A stretch of DNA of 64,000 bases from Colias croceus (Eukaryota; Arthropoda; Insecta; Lepidoptera; Pieridae). The stretch lies in the NCBI RefSeq assembly GCF_905220415.1, contig NC_059552.1, forward strand, positions 4,479,001 through 4,543,000, in the 5' to 3' direction. Position 1 is the stretch's first letter. Each line of letters starts with the position of its first letter. Position numbers and translations under genes: made by a program. The notes below the pieces were generated by a model. The model was not told the origin of the DNA and searched no databases. It was given only the letters and a program-made list of their open reading frames with translations. Positions 44,701 through 57,337 of the stretch are shown here, piece after piece.

Positions 44701-46500
44701 TTATTACGAACAGAAATTTAATTCAGCTTTTGAATGATTTGTATTTTTATTGATGTTTTTGGTTTATTTTAACCATTGAGTTAATATATGTACTAAATGA
44801 TTTAACTGACGATTTTAAATATTGGTAGGATATCATATAAAAAATAAAAAAACCAGTTGCGACGATATCATAGTCTATATTTTATGTAAAGTGGTGGATC
44901 GAATCGTGAAAAAAATTGGATATTTAAACGTAAGTTATTAAAAATGTAAGTTTAGCTTGTCTTTTCAGTAATTTCATAAAATTTTAATGTAGTGAACTAT
45001 TTAATATTTTAAATAAAATTTATAACGAGATCCTTAATAACGATTAAACGAAGCGGATTATAACGTTACTTTAAACCAAATTGAGGTTAACCAAACCGTC
45101 CACATTGCCGATAATTTGAATTCGAAAACTATATAGACTTATAAACTAATTCTCGTTTAGATATATATCTCTAATGCTGTTTGAGTTGAATCAATTACTA
45201 AGTTTAAAGTTATTCCTTCTTGGAACTGTATTCAGAAGAAAACTTCTCCGACGGGAACAATAAAAGGAACTTCGGCTTGTTTTATCAATGTGAGTTAAAT
45301 GCATTTATAAAGTAATGTTTTCTGGAACGAAACTTTCGCAAATACATTTTTAATGTGTGATTTTTCACCCGAGTTACAACATATTTTTTAAGTACTCTTA
45401 AAGTGCTGAAAATTTGAATATTTTATTTTATACGAGCACTGGGTACATAAATTAGTCTAGCAAATGTTTGTTTAGGGACGGATCTAACTTAAATGTATAT
45501 GGATGACCTAAATTCTAAATATGGTACATTAATAATTTGTCTCGGGATTACCTACGTAACCGTAAAATTGTGTTTTAATAAAACTCTTTTTTATTTAATT
45601 GGATTAAAGTGTAATTAGCAATTATCCTCTTCAGTTTATACACCGTAGGATTTAAAAACGTTTAATGGGGAGTGACAAACCGTTTAAAGAAAAATTTGCT
45701 CTTCTATTTTTTGCGGTACAAGTAAAAACAAAGTGACAACAAATGTTACTTAAACTGTATATCCCTTTTATATAAGGTTGGATAAATTGACAAATAAACA
45801 AGAATTAAAGCCAGCCATCCATCCGCCTATCTATATAGGAGATAAAGCCAATTCGTCATATCGACACCGACAGCTTTCCGTCTACTGGCCCGTGAAACTG
45901 ATAAAAGTTAAATCCATCAAGAGTTTGTGTTGCCAGAATCGTTAAGAAGACTCTGGTAAATAATGATGTTTCGATTTTAACTTCATCAAAATAATTAGAA
46001 AAGTTTCTTGCATACTGATTAGAATAGACAATTTAAATTAGGTACTTACTAGATATTCTGTTTTAGTAAAGTTTTCGATTAACCTAAATACATTGTGTAG
46101 GTACATATCTTGGTATCGCATAGACATTTGTTTATGATGTCTGTTACAAGTCTTTACAGGTGTCTGAATGTGAGCATATCTTACCAGGATTCTTGACATA
46201 CCGTCTTGTGTATTGTGTAAGTATATTTTATTTTTATATCTCTGATTCTATTTTTGTTATAAATTCCTCACTTTTTGTACCGAATGTACCAAAGGACTGA
46301 AAAAATATATTCTCTTGTTCTTATCCGTAGATTTTGCTTTCCGAATCGGTGGTAAATGTTAATAATAATATGTAATGACGATTCGAAAGTGCTTCCAAAA
46401 GAAGTCTAATTGAATAAATAAATGTTTGAGTTTGACTTTATATCTAATACTTGTGTCACCAATTTTAATTCTGCCGTTCCTAGGGAGAGACAGGCCTATA
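41706..46500. other. AT-rich DNA, no supported gene
   Basis: A 67-codon ORF at 42505-42708 lacks any domain. No RNA gene or transposon terminus identified. Confidence 0.45.
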
Positions 46501-46507
46501 TTTCATA

Positions 46508-47963
46508 TAATAATAATAATAATAATAAATTCTTTATTGCACACCAAGTAAAATAACAGAGTAAAAAACAGCACATAGAAACAATGTACAAAAGGCGGTC
46601 TTATCACTTACAAGTGATTTCTACCAGACAACCTGTGATATTGGAAAATGCTGGAAGAATACATTTATGGAGGTGTGAGCAAAAGAGCACTTAATATTTA
46701 AAATAAATAAATAAATAAAATAACATACATATATTATATATAGTACACCAATATAATATATACCTACATATTATGTAATAATAATACATACAATGTTAAA
46801 TAGTATACAAAAAATTTAAAATATAATAGATAAATTTATAACTGTTTATAACGAAAGATAATATTTTTTTACCAAACTATCGAACGTAGATATGGTTTGT
46901 GCATGTTTGATTGAATCTGGCAACGAATTCCAAAGATTAATAGCGTTCATAGTAAAAGAGTGATGGTAAAAGTTAAGAGTGGTGAGATGGAATTAGAAGA
47001 GAAAGGGAGTAAGGAGATCTCAATACCAAGCTGTTGGAGTGACGAAATATAAATCTTTCCTTAAGATAGTTCGGTGTTCTAGCGTCAAACAATATGCCGT
47101 AAAGAAGATGAAGCATGCGAGCATTCCGTCGAGAACGTATTGGCAACCATTTGAGTTTCGTACGGAAGTGGGATACGTGGTCATATTTTCGCAAACCGAA
47201 TATGTACCTTATACCGAGGTTCTGAAGGCGTTCGAGAGCATCTAATTGGTTTTCATTAAGATCGGGATAGGCACAGTCACAATAATCGAGGATTGGATGA
47301 AGTAAAGCTTGTACTAACTCAATTTTAGTGAGGATTGGAAGAAGGTTACGTAAACGTCTGAGGGAACCGTAAGAACTAAACATTTTTTTTCGCACTTCTT
47401 GAAGCTGCTGTGTCCATGAAAGAGTCTGATCGAAGTATATTCCTAGATTTCTGACACTGGAGCTGTAAGGGATAATAACACCGTCTACAATAACCTTGGG
47501 AATGGTGACCCAGTCAATTTTATTTACGAAGTGTCGACTTCCGACTATGATTGATTGTGTCTTATCTGGATTTATATTCACTCCGTGCGCTTTGCTCCAT
47601 TTTATTATTGATTCAAGGTCCTTATTGATTTGACGTACTGCATTAGGCAAATTCTCGTATGATGAATGAGTATATATTTGCAGATCATCTGCGTACATGT
47701 GATATAAAGAGGAAATGTTGTGAGTGATGGAATTAATAAATAGAGAAAACAAAAGAGGAGACAGTACGCCGCCTTGAGGAACACCGGCAACGACATCACA
47801 CCAAGATGAATAACAGTCATTACTGTAGATACGTTGACGGCGTCCTCGTAGATAGTCGTACATCCAGCTAATTACAGTATCGGAAATATTAAGAGAAGAA
47901 AGTAATTTTAAGAGAATATCATGATCTACAGAATTAAACGCATTACTAAAATCAATTATTAAC
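46508..47963 (-). mobile_element. 5'-truncated non-LTR retrotransposon (Jockey/CR1-like)
   Basis: The fragment covers the second half of the reverse transcriptase to the 3' tail. The 3' end carries an (ATT)n tract (plus strand AAT repeats, about 46508-46531), typical of these LINEs. The 5' truncation is near 47963, just before the RT catalytic DFSNAF motif. An in-frame stop lies immediately upstream of that motif. Confidence 0.8.
46855..47955 (-). pseudogene. RT domain fragment of the LINE, one frameshift
   Basis: Starting from DFSNAFNSVDH (about 47950-47918), the frame includes a 296-codon open part (46973-47863) with GVPQGGVLSPLLF and the catalytic YADD (57-60 of that part), then thumb-type sequence LGIYFD and a C-terminal SLRRLRNLLP...HPILDYCD region. 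After the stop at 46973 the conserved C-terminus (AINLWNSLP) continues in another frame to about 46855, so one frameshift is present. Lacks the endonuclease and ORF1. Confidence 0.85.
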
Positions 47964-48397
47964 TAACAATTATACTGGGTAATAAGCATCAGACTCCAGG
48001 TGGCGTCGAAATATTTCATACTATGTTCGAGCTAAGGTTGCAACTTATTTATTACTATTCATATTACAATCGGTCTTATCTTATCAATCAATATCTTATT
48101 ATAGTGAAATGTACAAATGGCAATTTTAAGCTCCAGCTCCAAGCCGTCCCTTATCTACATATTTTTAAATATTGACAAATCCACCGTTATGTTACTTTAT
48201 AATTGATGTTCGACTACCAATCTTGCTTTAATGTTTATGAAATTAGTGGTGCTTTTAATACACAACACGATACTTCACGGATGTGCTAAATAAGATCGTG
48301 TGAAAATAGGTCCCTAATTTTAGTGCTTACTCGTCTAACTGTCACTTCACCTAGACATGACACTTAATTTACATTCCTGTGGAGATAGAAAGAATAT
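47964..48397. other. Non-coding DNA between LINE and MITE
   Basis: Nothing recognised. Confidence 0.45.
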
Positions 48398-48910
48398 TAT
48401 AGTAGAGCCATTTTAATAGGCAACATTTGACAGTTCAACAAAATTCAACAACGTAACCTAGTAACGACGACATAGAATAACATGATATTTCGTTTTGTTA
48501 GAACTGCACATTTGCTTAACTTTTTTAAATTATGATTACATATTTATAATAATAATAACCAATACAAGTAATTTTAAGATTTCATTTTACTGATAAACCA
48601 TTCTAAACATAATAAACAATTTCTGAATTGAAGAACTGACGTCGCTACAATTTTGTGTCAATAAACCTTTTTTCTTTTTAAATACCAGAGATGTTACTCT
48701 AACAATCGAAATCTGACATCTAGAATCGAATGCATTGATTACTTGTGAATAAAAATCATCATAATTAAATTAATAAATTCGATTGACAAATGTTTCAAAT
48801 CCGTATCGATTAATTCACTTTAGGTAATCGATGTTTTTATACAAGTTACATCTCTTCGAAGATAAAATTGATAGACGTCAAATGTTGCCTATTAAATTGG
48901 CTCGACTATA
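48398..48910. mobile_element. MITE with about 34-bp terminal inverted repeats, TA-type
   Basis: The left end TATAGTAGAGCCATTTTAAT continues AGGCAACATTTGAC; the right end is its reverse complement with two differences. 513 bp, no transposase. TA-containing ends fit Tc1/mariner. Confidence 0.65.
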
Positions 48911-50558
48911 GCTAGTATTGTCTCGTAGGATTATTTATATAAATTCATCCACGAGTTCTGATACGATAGTATTATAGTACGGATACTGATAATTATTTTA
49001 TTCCTCATTAATCCTACCAGGTTTGATAACAAGAATGTTAAATACAGTGAAGTGTATGAAATATAAAAGTAATCGTAGTTATATCGTGTTCTCTACATAT
49101 ACTTAGAGCGCTAAGTTATTTCAGGTTTGTATACTTATGATTTCATAGGTAAGAGAACTATAAAGAAAAGTACAGAAAAAACCTAATAAATATAATAGGG
49201 AAGGACTTCTTAGGCAGATGAAAACATAAATAAAAAGGAAAAATAAATTCAGGTAGGATGAATCAACGATAGCGACACTCGGACTAAGTAACCGCCAACT
49301 TAGTTATCCTTCAGCTGGCCCGAGAGATACGATCAAAGAACCAAGGTGTTGCGAAGAATTTTCTGTATAATCAACGTCCTTTACAGCGCTTTTTACTATT
49401 TAATCCTATTAAAAGATTTGAAAAAGATTTTTAAAAAGTATTTGCTACTCTTCTACATTTTCTCAACGTTTGGAAAAATGGAAAATTTCAAAGTCAATTT
49501 CTTTCCATAATAAATATAATACATATTTGTAAACTACAAATTTCATAATTTTTCTCTCTTAATAAGCTCTTAACTTCGTGTTACTATAGATACTTCCGAA
49601 AATATATTTTGATGAAAGGATTACAAGAGAGAATTCGTGAAAAAGATGCCGGTCTAATTTATCAAACGTTTACACTGCTTGGCTGACACTTCTGGTTTTT
49701 TGTCGGCCCTTTTAAAGGGAGTGTCTTGTTGCCTATACATAATATAGATAAACAAAAATGTATTTGGAAAAAGTCCAAGTTAATTATTATAAGTCCATAT
49801 AAGCATAATTTTTTTGACCATGAGCCAAGCGTGAATAGGCTTTTCCTTAATATGTATTTTCCTAAACAGTGGGCATATAATAGAGTGTGGGTTAAGTTAG
49901 ATTAACATTGACATAAAAATGTTTGCGTAGACACGTAGTATAAAAACGATAATATTGTATTATTGCTTTCATCATCAATATCATTTTATATTTTTGAAAG
50001 TTTGCTAAGTTCTCTATTTCATTTTAAAAATATTTTTTTTATAACCCAATACCAGAATGACTATTAAAGCATCGTAAAAATGCTGAAAATTAACGAGGTC
50101 ACAAAGTTTGCTGGGTCAACTAGTTAAATAACAAAAATAATACAAATATAATTTCGAATTATTTCGCTCATTTGATAACTAGCCTCGTTGATATTTTGTA
50201 AATAAAACCGGTTTAATTAATTGTTCTGAAATATTACAAAGTTTTGTGCTAGATACTCTATAACTGTTGTTCAGTGTTCTCTAAAGTTTACGTAAAGCCT
50301 TTGCTCCTACAGAGAATATGATACAAAGTGTTTCGCCCTTGTGAGAGACAATGAAAATGAAAACGCTTTATTGCACGTAATTATAAACGTAGAATTTTTT
50401 TTTGTTATTGTTTTATTTTTAGATTGTGACAAACATAACGTGAATATATACCTACAGAGTAGTATAGCACTTCAATTTGACGATATAATGTATTGCAATT
50501 TATGATATTATTTCATATTTAAAACAAGTTTAACAATTACTCATTCCACCATTTTTCC
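48911..50558. other. AT-rich DNA; possible LINE 3' tail at 50345-50390
   Basis: The plus strand 'gaaaacgctttattgcacgt' resembles the 'ctttattgcacacc' 3' part of the LINE at 46525. No gene supported. Confidence 0.35.
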
Positions 50559-50561
50559 TTA

Positions 50562-50812
50562 AAACAAACACGTACGTACCGAATTGAAGGGGTGATTCAC
50601 AAAAGTGTTTCTCGTTGCTTGCTCCAACAAATAATCTGTAATACCGACCGATGTCTCATACAGAAAATACGCTGAGCCAGCAAAGTGTAACAATGACGTA
50701 AATTGTGAAAAATGTGTGCAGTCTGTTGAGAGGTAATATTCACGGTTATTTGGGAACGCGTCCAATGCAACCGCATTTTTCATCTCCCACTGCACTGGGC
50801 TGGCTGCAGTGC
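50562..50812 (-). CDS. Candidate internal exon, unrecognised
   Basis: On the minus strand, acceptor-like TTCGCACTGCAG (about 50824-50813) is followed by an open frame of about 80 codons and then a donor TTCAATTCG|GTACGT (donor GT at about 50578-50577). The peptide (WEMKNAVALDAFPNNREYYL, then YFLYETSVGITDYLLEQATR) has balanced composition but no recognised domain. No neighbouring exons found, so chance remains possible. Confidence 0.22.
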
Positions 50813-51049
50813 GAACGAATAATATTTTATTGCTTTTTTTCGATTATTCTGAATCACAATTAAGTAGTTATGGTGTAAATCTCATGAAAAAACTGCTGAT
50901 GTGTCATATTAAATCAATTTATAATAAGGTATAAATTATAGCTTTGGTTGGCTTATTAAAGTAGCACACGCCTATATTGTCATGCCTGTTTGCTGTAGCT
51001 TCAGATGAAAGTAAATCTTGCTTGTTAAAAGCCCTGAACAATTGCTTAA

Positions 51050-51990
51050 CACGTTAGCTGCGAAACAGGGCTTGAAACACCCTGTCCGTGTCTCGTCGTT
51101 ATAGCGGTAGGAAAAAACTTAAACTTCTCTGTCGTGCGGGAGGCATAACTTCCATCTGGTTCAGTGTAGGAAAGTGATATCTATATATCTGAGATGTGCT
51201 ATTGATTCCTAGTTCAATGGTATACCGACCTTAATACCGGGTTTCTTAGACCTCGTGCCGCACTGAACAAATAAAAATTCTAACACAGTGCGGAACGAGG
51301 TTGCGAACACCTCGTACCACCACGCACCTCGTACCGCACCCTAAGCTAGCTTCACGCGGTTAGTGTTGTGTAACGCATTCGAGACTATTTATGGAACAAC
51401 TTATTGAAGCTTTTACAAAGAAGGACTTGAATGTGGATACAGGTAATTTTCAAACATCCTAATTACTCGTTATAATAAATATCGTTAATAGAATCGTGAA
51501 TGTGACATGTTGAGTAACTTTCTTCAAATAGGTTGATAATCATGATTACTATTAGTGTGTTTGTTCATTGAATCAACTATTATTGTTTGGCCTGTTTTAA
51601 TGAAAAACATCCATAAGTTTGATAAATAAATACAATTAAATAAAATCGATATTTCTTTTCCCATCACTAAATTATATGAAAAACTGCTATTGTTCAGTGC
51701 GGTATGGGGTACATCAGACCCCACATTTTATTTTACCCCTAGAATCTAAACTAACTAATCTAACCACGGGCGACGGTAGATTTAGGTTAAGGAACTCATT
51801 GTTAATAATAATCACGACAAAAGCCGCACACTTTGTCTTATTTGGCGCCAAAAAAACGATTTTGGTCTCCTACGGGCGGTGGGGTTTAATATGCCTCGTG
51901 CCGCCACAATCTCTGGTATAGGACAAGGTTTAAAACGACCCGTAACGCAGTAATGGAAAGTACAGATATTTCTGTGCCGCAGTGAACGTG
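51050..51990. mobile_element. MITE flanked by TTAA (piggyBac-like), 941 bp
   Basis: Ends CACGTTAGCTGCG...CGCAGTGAACGTG, flanked by TTAA at 51046-51049 and 51991-51994, the piggyBac target site. The interior has several GC-rich repeated motifs (CCTCGTACCGCACC, AGTGCGG). Short ORFs inside (51524-51724, 51676-51921) show no transposase motifs. Confidence 0.7.
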
Positions 51991-52920
51991 TTAAGGCGAG
52001 ATTGGTATCTTACAGAATACACACAAGTTGCCGCAAGGTCTAAGAGGAGTATTGCCCGGGTAAACAACTTTTACAGAACCTTAGACGATTTTGAGAACGT
52101 CGGATAAAAAAGGTATTTTGTTATCCTATTTAATTGGCGAAAAATTGGTTCAGAGCACTAAAATTCTGAACAATTGAATCTTCAACGTGACTCGCAAGTC
52201 TTAAAGAAGTTTTCTTTTACATCAAATAGTTCGACAGTTTGCGCTAAATTATAAAAAAATGGTTCTCGATAAATTTAAAGGAACATAACAAAGGTTATAT
52301 TTAGGTCATCATATAAAAAAACTGGACAAGATATGTAACAACATAATAAGTCATATTGCTATGGGGAACACGTATGGCAAAGTTGTGTAGTGAAGAGGGT
52401 ATGTCGGGAAGTTGGCAAATTGAATGAAAGCTTGCGGTTGTCACTCCATTACGATATTTTTGTCAAACTTCATACTGCAACTGTTGTGACCGCTGCGCCA
52501 CTCAAAACTGTAGTTTTTAATAACTGTGAATATATCACGGAATTTATTAAACGGTAAATTATTTAGGAATGAATAACATTATGAATGGATCATAATTAGG
52601 GGTTGTAAAACAGATCAAACATTTTCTTTTAAAAGCAAATTAATGAGGTAGGTTTATTTACCGAGATTTTTGGCACAAAAATATTGTATTCATTGAACAC
52701 CCACCATTAAATTATGTTAGACTTCATCGATTCAAATCAAATTATGTCCAGCAATGTAAAACAAATATGTTCGTACACGATCTCACTATTCAATAAGGTT
52801 CTATTGTTAATGGTATATGAGAATCCATTATTCGTAGCCGTGCCAATTAGCATGCGAGACTATACGAGAGTGAGTGCTGTCTACCTGCTGTATTGCAGTC
52901 GTTTGGAATCAATGACCTAT

Positions 52921-53221
52921 TATACTAGTAGACGCGGCATACGCCAACATCAATGCACTAAAAAACAGCGTAATTAATACATACCTACTTACTAACGCAT
53001 TATCACTAATACAGTTGTTCTCTCTTTCACTCTCACGCACGAGACATAATACATGTCTCACTCATGTACTTCGTAATAACAACTGCCGATTAAAATATAA
53101 AAAGAACTTCCAGCCACGACGCTGAATGGTGCGTGACTAAGTGAAACTCGGGCACTTACCTGAGTTTTTTCTTGCCAAAATAGAGAGCGGGTAACGTATC
53201 TAGCTCCTTTATATATCATAG
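52921..53221. repeat. 300-bp dispersed repeat, copy 2
   Basis: Reverse complement of 15205-15503 with few differences. Read on the minus strand it has TGATATATAAA and, about 60 bp further, CTCAG|GTAAGTG. The ORF at 52714-52977 runs into it and is not supported. Confidence 0.6.
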
Positions 53222-55159
53222 TTTGGAATCTCCAGTGGATGCTAGTGCATAGTAGATACTTAGACTTAGAACTTGAGACTAATAACTAGGATCTCTGCAG
53301 CAAAATTTTTGTTCGTACGTATGTTTTTTTACTATTTTAATGTACATACCGTCATTGTGTACTATTCCTCATTTGATTGGCTTTGGTGGGTCTACGCTAC
53401 CATACGGTATACAAAGCGACCTAATGAAACGTTTCCGATGTATTTTTAAATGCAGAATAAAAATAAAGTACACCACAAAAAGTCCAAAGTCTAGCATATG
53501 TGGTATAACCATCAGAGATGCAGAATCAGTATCATAATGCAACCCCAAAACCACGATTTCATTAATGGTCAATCCTATCTAAACCTGAATCAACTTAGGT
53601 ACTAACCTTATCGACCAATGCACTCGGGTTACGCTGATTTAATTTGGTTTCTGGAAAATTACCAGGACTTTGTAGTATGAACACTGAACATATCAAAGTT
53701 TTCATAACAACATCTTCGGATATTTTCTGGAACCTTTTAAGACTTCTTTCACTACTGTTTTGCGGTACGACGTTGATACGAAAGTTAATGAAGAAAGCTA
53801 AATACTGAGGATCTAGTGTTCGGGGAAAAAGGAACACGAACTACAAAGATCCTATCAATTAGCGTCTGGAAAAAATCTTCATTAATTACAGTTTTTGTTT
53901 TTGTTTGAAATTCATCCTAAGAAAATTTGTAGTTTGCTCAATTTTTGCCGTCTTCCAAGAAAGCCCATTTTTGTAAAAGTATTATAGTAGGTGCTTTAAC
54001 ATATAATGACCTAATTATTAAATCAATGAATAACATATTTTATAGGTGTCCTTATTGAAATTACTACTCTACTCTCTACTTCTCATTGCCATATGAAAAA
54101 TTTAACTTTGAAAAGCTTCCTAATTCTCTCTAATAAATGTACCTACGAATAAATAATTTATTCGTACAGTACATGGGTACTGTTTGTATGGACAAATAGT
54201 CACTTCGTAATAAAATTTTGAACCGGCTACTTAAATTGTTGAAATTTTCACCTACTCAAGCATGCTAAATAAAATAAATAAAATAAAGTTTATTTGACTC
54301 AGAAACACAAACACATGGAATTTACAGATCTAATTTGCACGTACATACATTTCGTTACAACCAGAGTTTAAACAATGACTCCTAAAAATGGTCTTAAAGC
54401 GTTCGTTACTTTACAAAATCAGATTGCTTTTAACATTTAAAACGTGTGGTCGGCACAGGCTGCCGTCAATTACATCTGCTAATATGGATGTTACCAACTT
54501 TGCGGTACAACTATTATTTTATACGGCCACATTAATATTCATTATCAATTAGTTGATTTTGTATTCTGGTTAATGGGGACAGAGGTTAAGCCTTTATTGG
54601 GTTAGATATATAATGTATGAGTATTATGTATAGTATGAAATATGAATCAGTATAGAGGTTTCAGATTGCAAAGTTTTTCACCAAATTTCAAATGAATGAC
54701 ATCGAGTATATATAAAAAAATAAAACAATTAAATTGTAGTGATCAAAATGGAATAGTACGAATATATAATTTATGCTTTGTAAGTATGAAAATAAAATAT
54801 ATTTGATAGCTAGAAAATATAATTATTTCTAAAAAACGTTTTGGATTATTATCTACGTAGTACGTATAATGAAAAATGTTAAAATCATTTGTTAGTTTGA
54901 AGCATTTTGGTGTCAAAGTGATTAACGCTACAGTATCCTTGCTAGGCACAATTATTGTCACCTAGAGCCGATTTACAACCACAATTCACACACATTTGCA
55001 TTTTAAATTTCAGTCCCATACGTTTCTTTACGTACTTTTTGCTTGTTCAAAAGATCCCTATGAAATGTTACAAACAAGATTTATAAGTCTTAATTAATTA
55101 AACGTGATTAGTGCACGATACTTTCACGTCACTCGAGTTAAGTTGAAACATGATATAAA
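53222..55159. other. Non-coding DNA with a LINE 3' remnant
   Basis: 54265-54490 ('aataaaataaagtttatttg', 'cggcacaggctgccgtcaat') looks like the minus-strand 3' end of a non-LTR element. ORFs near 53340-53837 on both strands have no recognised domains. Confidence 0.35.
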
Positions 55160-55281
55160 TCTATACATAATATAATAAATCTGTAGAAGGGTCAATTCTG
55201 TACATTGAAAATATTGAAAAAATAACTAGCAGGGGGTGTTACTGTATCGATACCAAACCCAAATATGTGATTAAAAAAATT

Positions 55282-55318
<37 letters not shown>

Positions 55319-55655
55319 ATGTGAAGACATCACGTGAAAACTACCGGTTCGATTTCGATGAAACTTGGTATAATTATACCTTATTATCCTGGGCGTAAAA
55401 TAGGATACTTTTTATCCTGGAAAAATACGTAGAAAAAAATTAATCTCAATTTTTCAGTTATCCATAGACGTTGTTCTGTAGTAGGTACCGCGAACACACG
55501 TTGCGTATTATTATAGACCTAGCCGTATTTGGGTCCAATAGATATTTATAAGATGTCATTGTCCGAGTTACTCACAGGAGTTACTCAAAATGGAGAAATA
55601 AACCATCCACGCAAAGACCGACATCCGCGCGGACGGAGTCGCGGGCGGAAGCTAG
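55160..55655 (+). mobile_element. Helitron B, second copy (496 bp)
   Basis: A|TCTATACATAATATAATAAA...GCGGGCGGAAGCTAG|T. Matches the reverse complement of 40859-41359 nearly end to end, with a shorter GTCT microsatellite (about 55286-55318). Confidence 0.75.
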
Positions 55656-57085
55656 TCGTTCATAATATTACAAATACTTGTGTTATGAATTATGTCGCAG
55701 CTTAAACCTGAGCTCTTAGATATTAAACCCACTTCCCAGAATTAGTTTCCGCTGTGGGTAAGTAGAGGATAATTTGTAAAGTTCCGTGTGAATATGTAGT
55801 TAATATTGTAAACGAGTCCCTGGCGCAATGCGTAAAATATTGAAGATGGAGTGTGCAAATATGGCTGATTTACGTATAAAATTTTTCTACAATTGGTTTC
55901 ACACAAATATTGGAAATACCTTTAAAAATATTGCTCGCATTCGCGATTGCAAAATAAATTTGTAAAAGGTAAAAATTTATCTTAATCACAGTTTACAGTT
56001 TCAAATTAAAAAGTTAAAAAGGGTGTACTTGGTTAAATATACTTTAGCTTTTCAAGCCTGCTAATTTAATTAAAAATCGTTTTTACTAAAAGAAATTTCA
56101 AACTAGAGATTTCTTTTTAATTAAAAATTTTATAAAGTTGTATTTGGACTTGAGAAATCGCGATAGATACATCATGAACTTGTTGGGACTTTGACGTGAA
56201 AGTTTTTCTTTGAAGGCTCGATAACCGAGCCGGGTCAACGGGTGGACAGATGTCCTTTGATAATGTTTTATTCGTCTTCTTGAGTGATATGGGCTTACTT
56301 AGTTGCCTTTACTCTATCACAACGTAAAATATTCTCAGTATTTACATTTTTAATAAATTGCCTGGACTAATAAGTTTCAGTAAAAGTATTGATCTTATCC
56401 AATTTTTTCACCTTAGATTTCCCATTTACAATAATATTGGAAAACAATTTTCATTACTACTAATAAATCAAAGAATTAACCTCAATTGTAACCCTAATTA
56501 AAAATATAAATTGATAGGTACTAATATCACTTTGCAGAAAGAAGCAACACAAACTGTAAGAATATGTGTGCAAGTGCTTTTAATTTTTCCAATAATCATA
56601 ACTTCTATTGTTTTCGAAACACAGTATTATTCCATGAAGTTACCAGTTCATAAATTAAATTTTAAACTATTGTTTAGTTACGTACGGTTATTAAAATATA
56701 CTAAGTTTCAGGTAAGGCCATCGTATTAATTACAGCTCGAAGGTAAGCAAGCGGATAATCATATTATTATTGTATTAGCTTTGAAATTTCCTCCGTGTTG
56801 TTTGAATAAACTTTGTGTGATATCAAACGTTAAGATGTTGGGTATGAAAGTTTGGAACTCGAGTTTAAGTATGTTAGTAATTAGTTCTAAATATATATTG
56901 TGGGTTTAACTTTCGTGAGTTGTTTCAGAGTTATATTGTTCTTTTTCAGATTAGATAACATGATTTTACATCGTAATTAAAATAGAATCATAAATAATAA
57001 TAATTTATAAGCGATTATACTTGAGAATATACAAAAGAATAAGTACCTACGAATAAAATGATAAGAGTAAATACAAGTTGAATTA
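55656..57085. other. AT-rich DNA, nothing recognised
   Basis: The ORF at 56511-56729 has no supporting motif. Confidence 0.45.
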
Positions 57086-57337
57086 TAACTGCGTTAAAAA
57101 CAACCGACTTCAAACTTGCACTTGCAACATTTACAAATACAGACAAAAATGCTCATAAAATAAAAACTACTGGGCCTATCCGAATAAAATTTTTATGGGA
57201 CCAATTCGACACCATCCCGCATCGAACAACAAAAGAATCACGTAAATCGGTTCAGAAACCTCGGAGAAATCGGTGTACATACATAAAAAAAAACATACCG
57301 GCCGAATTGATAACCTCCTTTTTTTTGAAGTCGTAAT
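57086..57337 (-). repeat. Dispersed 255-bp repeat, copy 2
   Basis: Reverse complement of 12636-12890 with scattered differences. Confidence 0.6.

Noticed and set aside
53340..53837. ORFs of 65-80 codons on both strands
   Set aside because: They overlap on opposite strands, with no recognised domain or splice signals.
55286..55318. GTCT/CAGA tandem repeats considered as a CRISPR-like array
   Set aside because: They are simple 4-bp microsatellites inside Helitrons, with no spacers.
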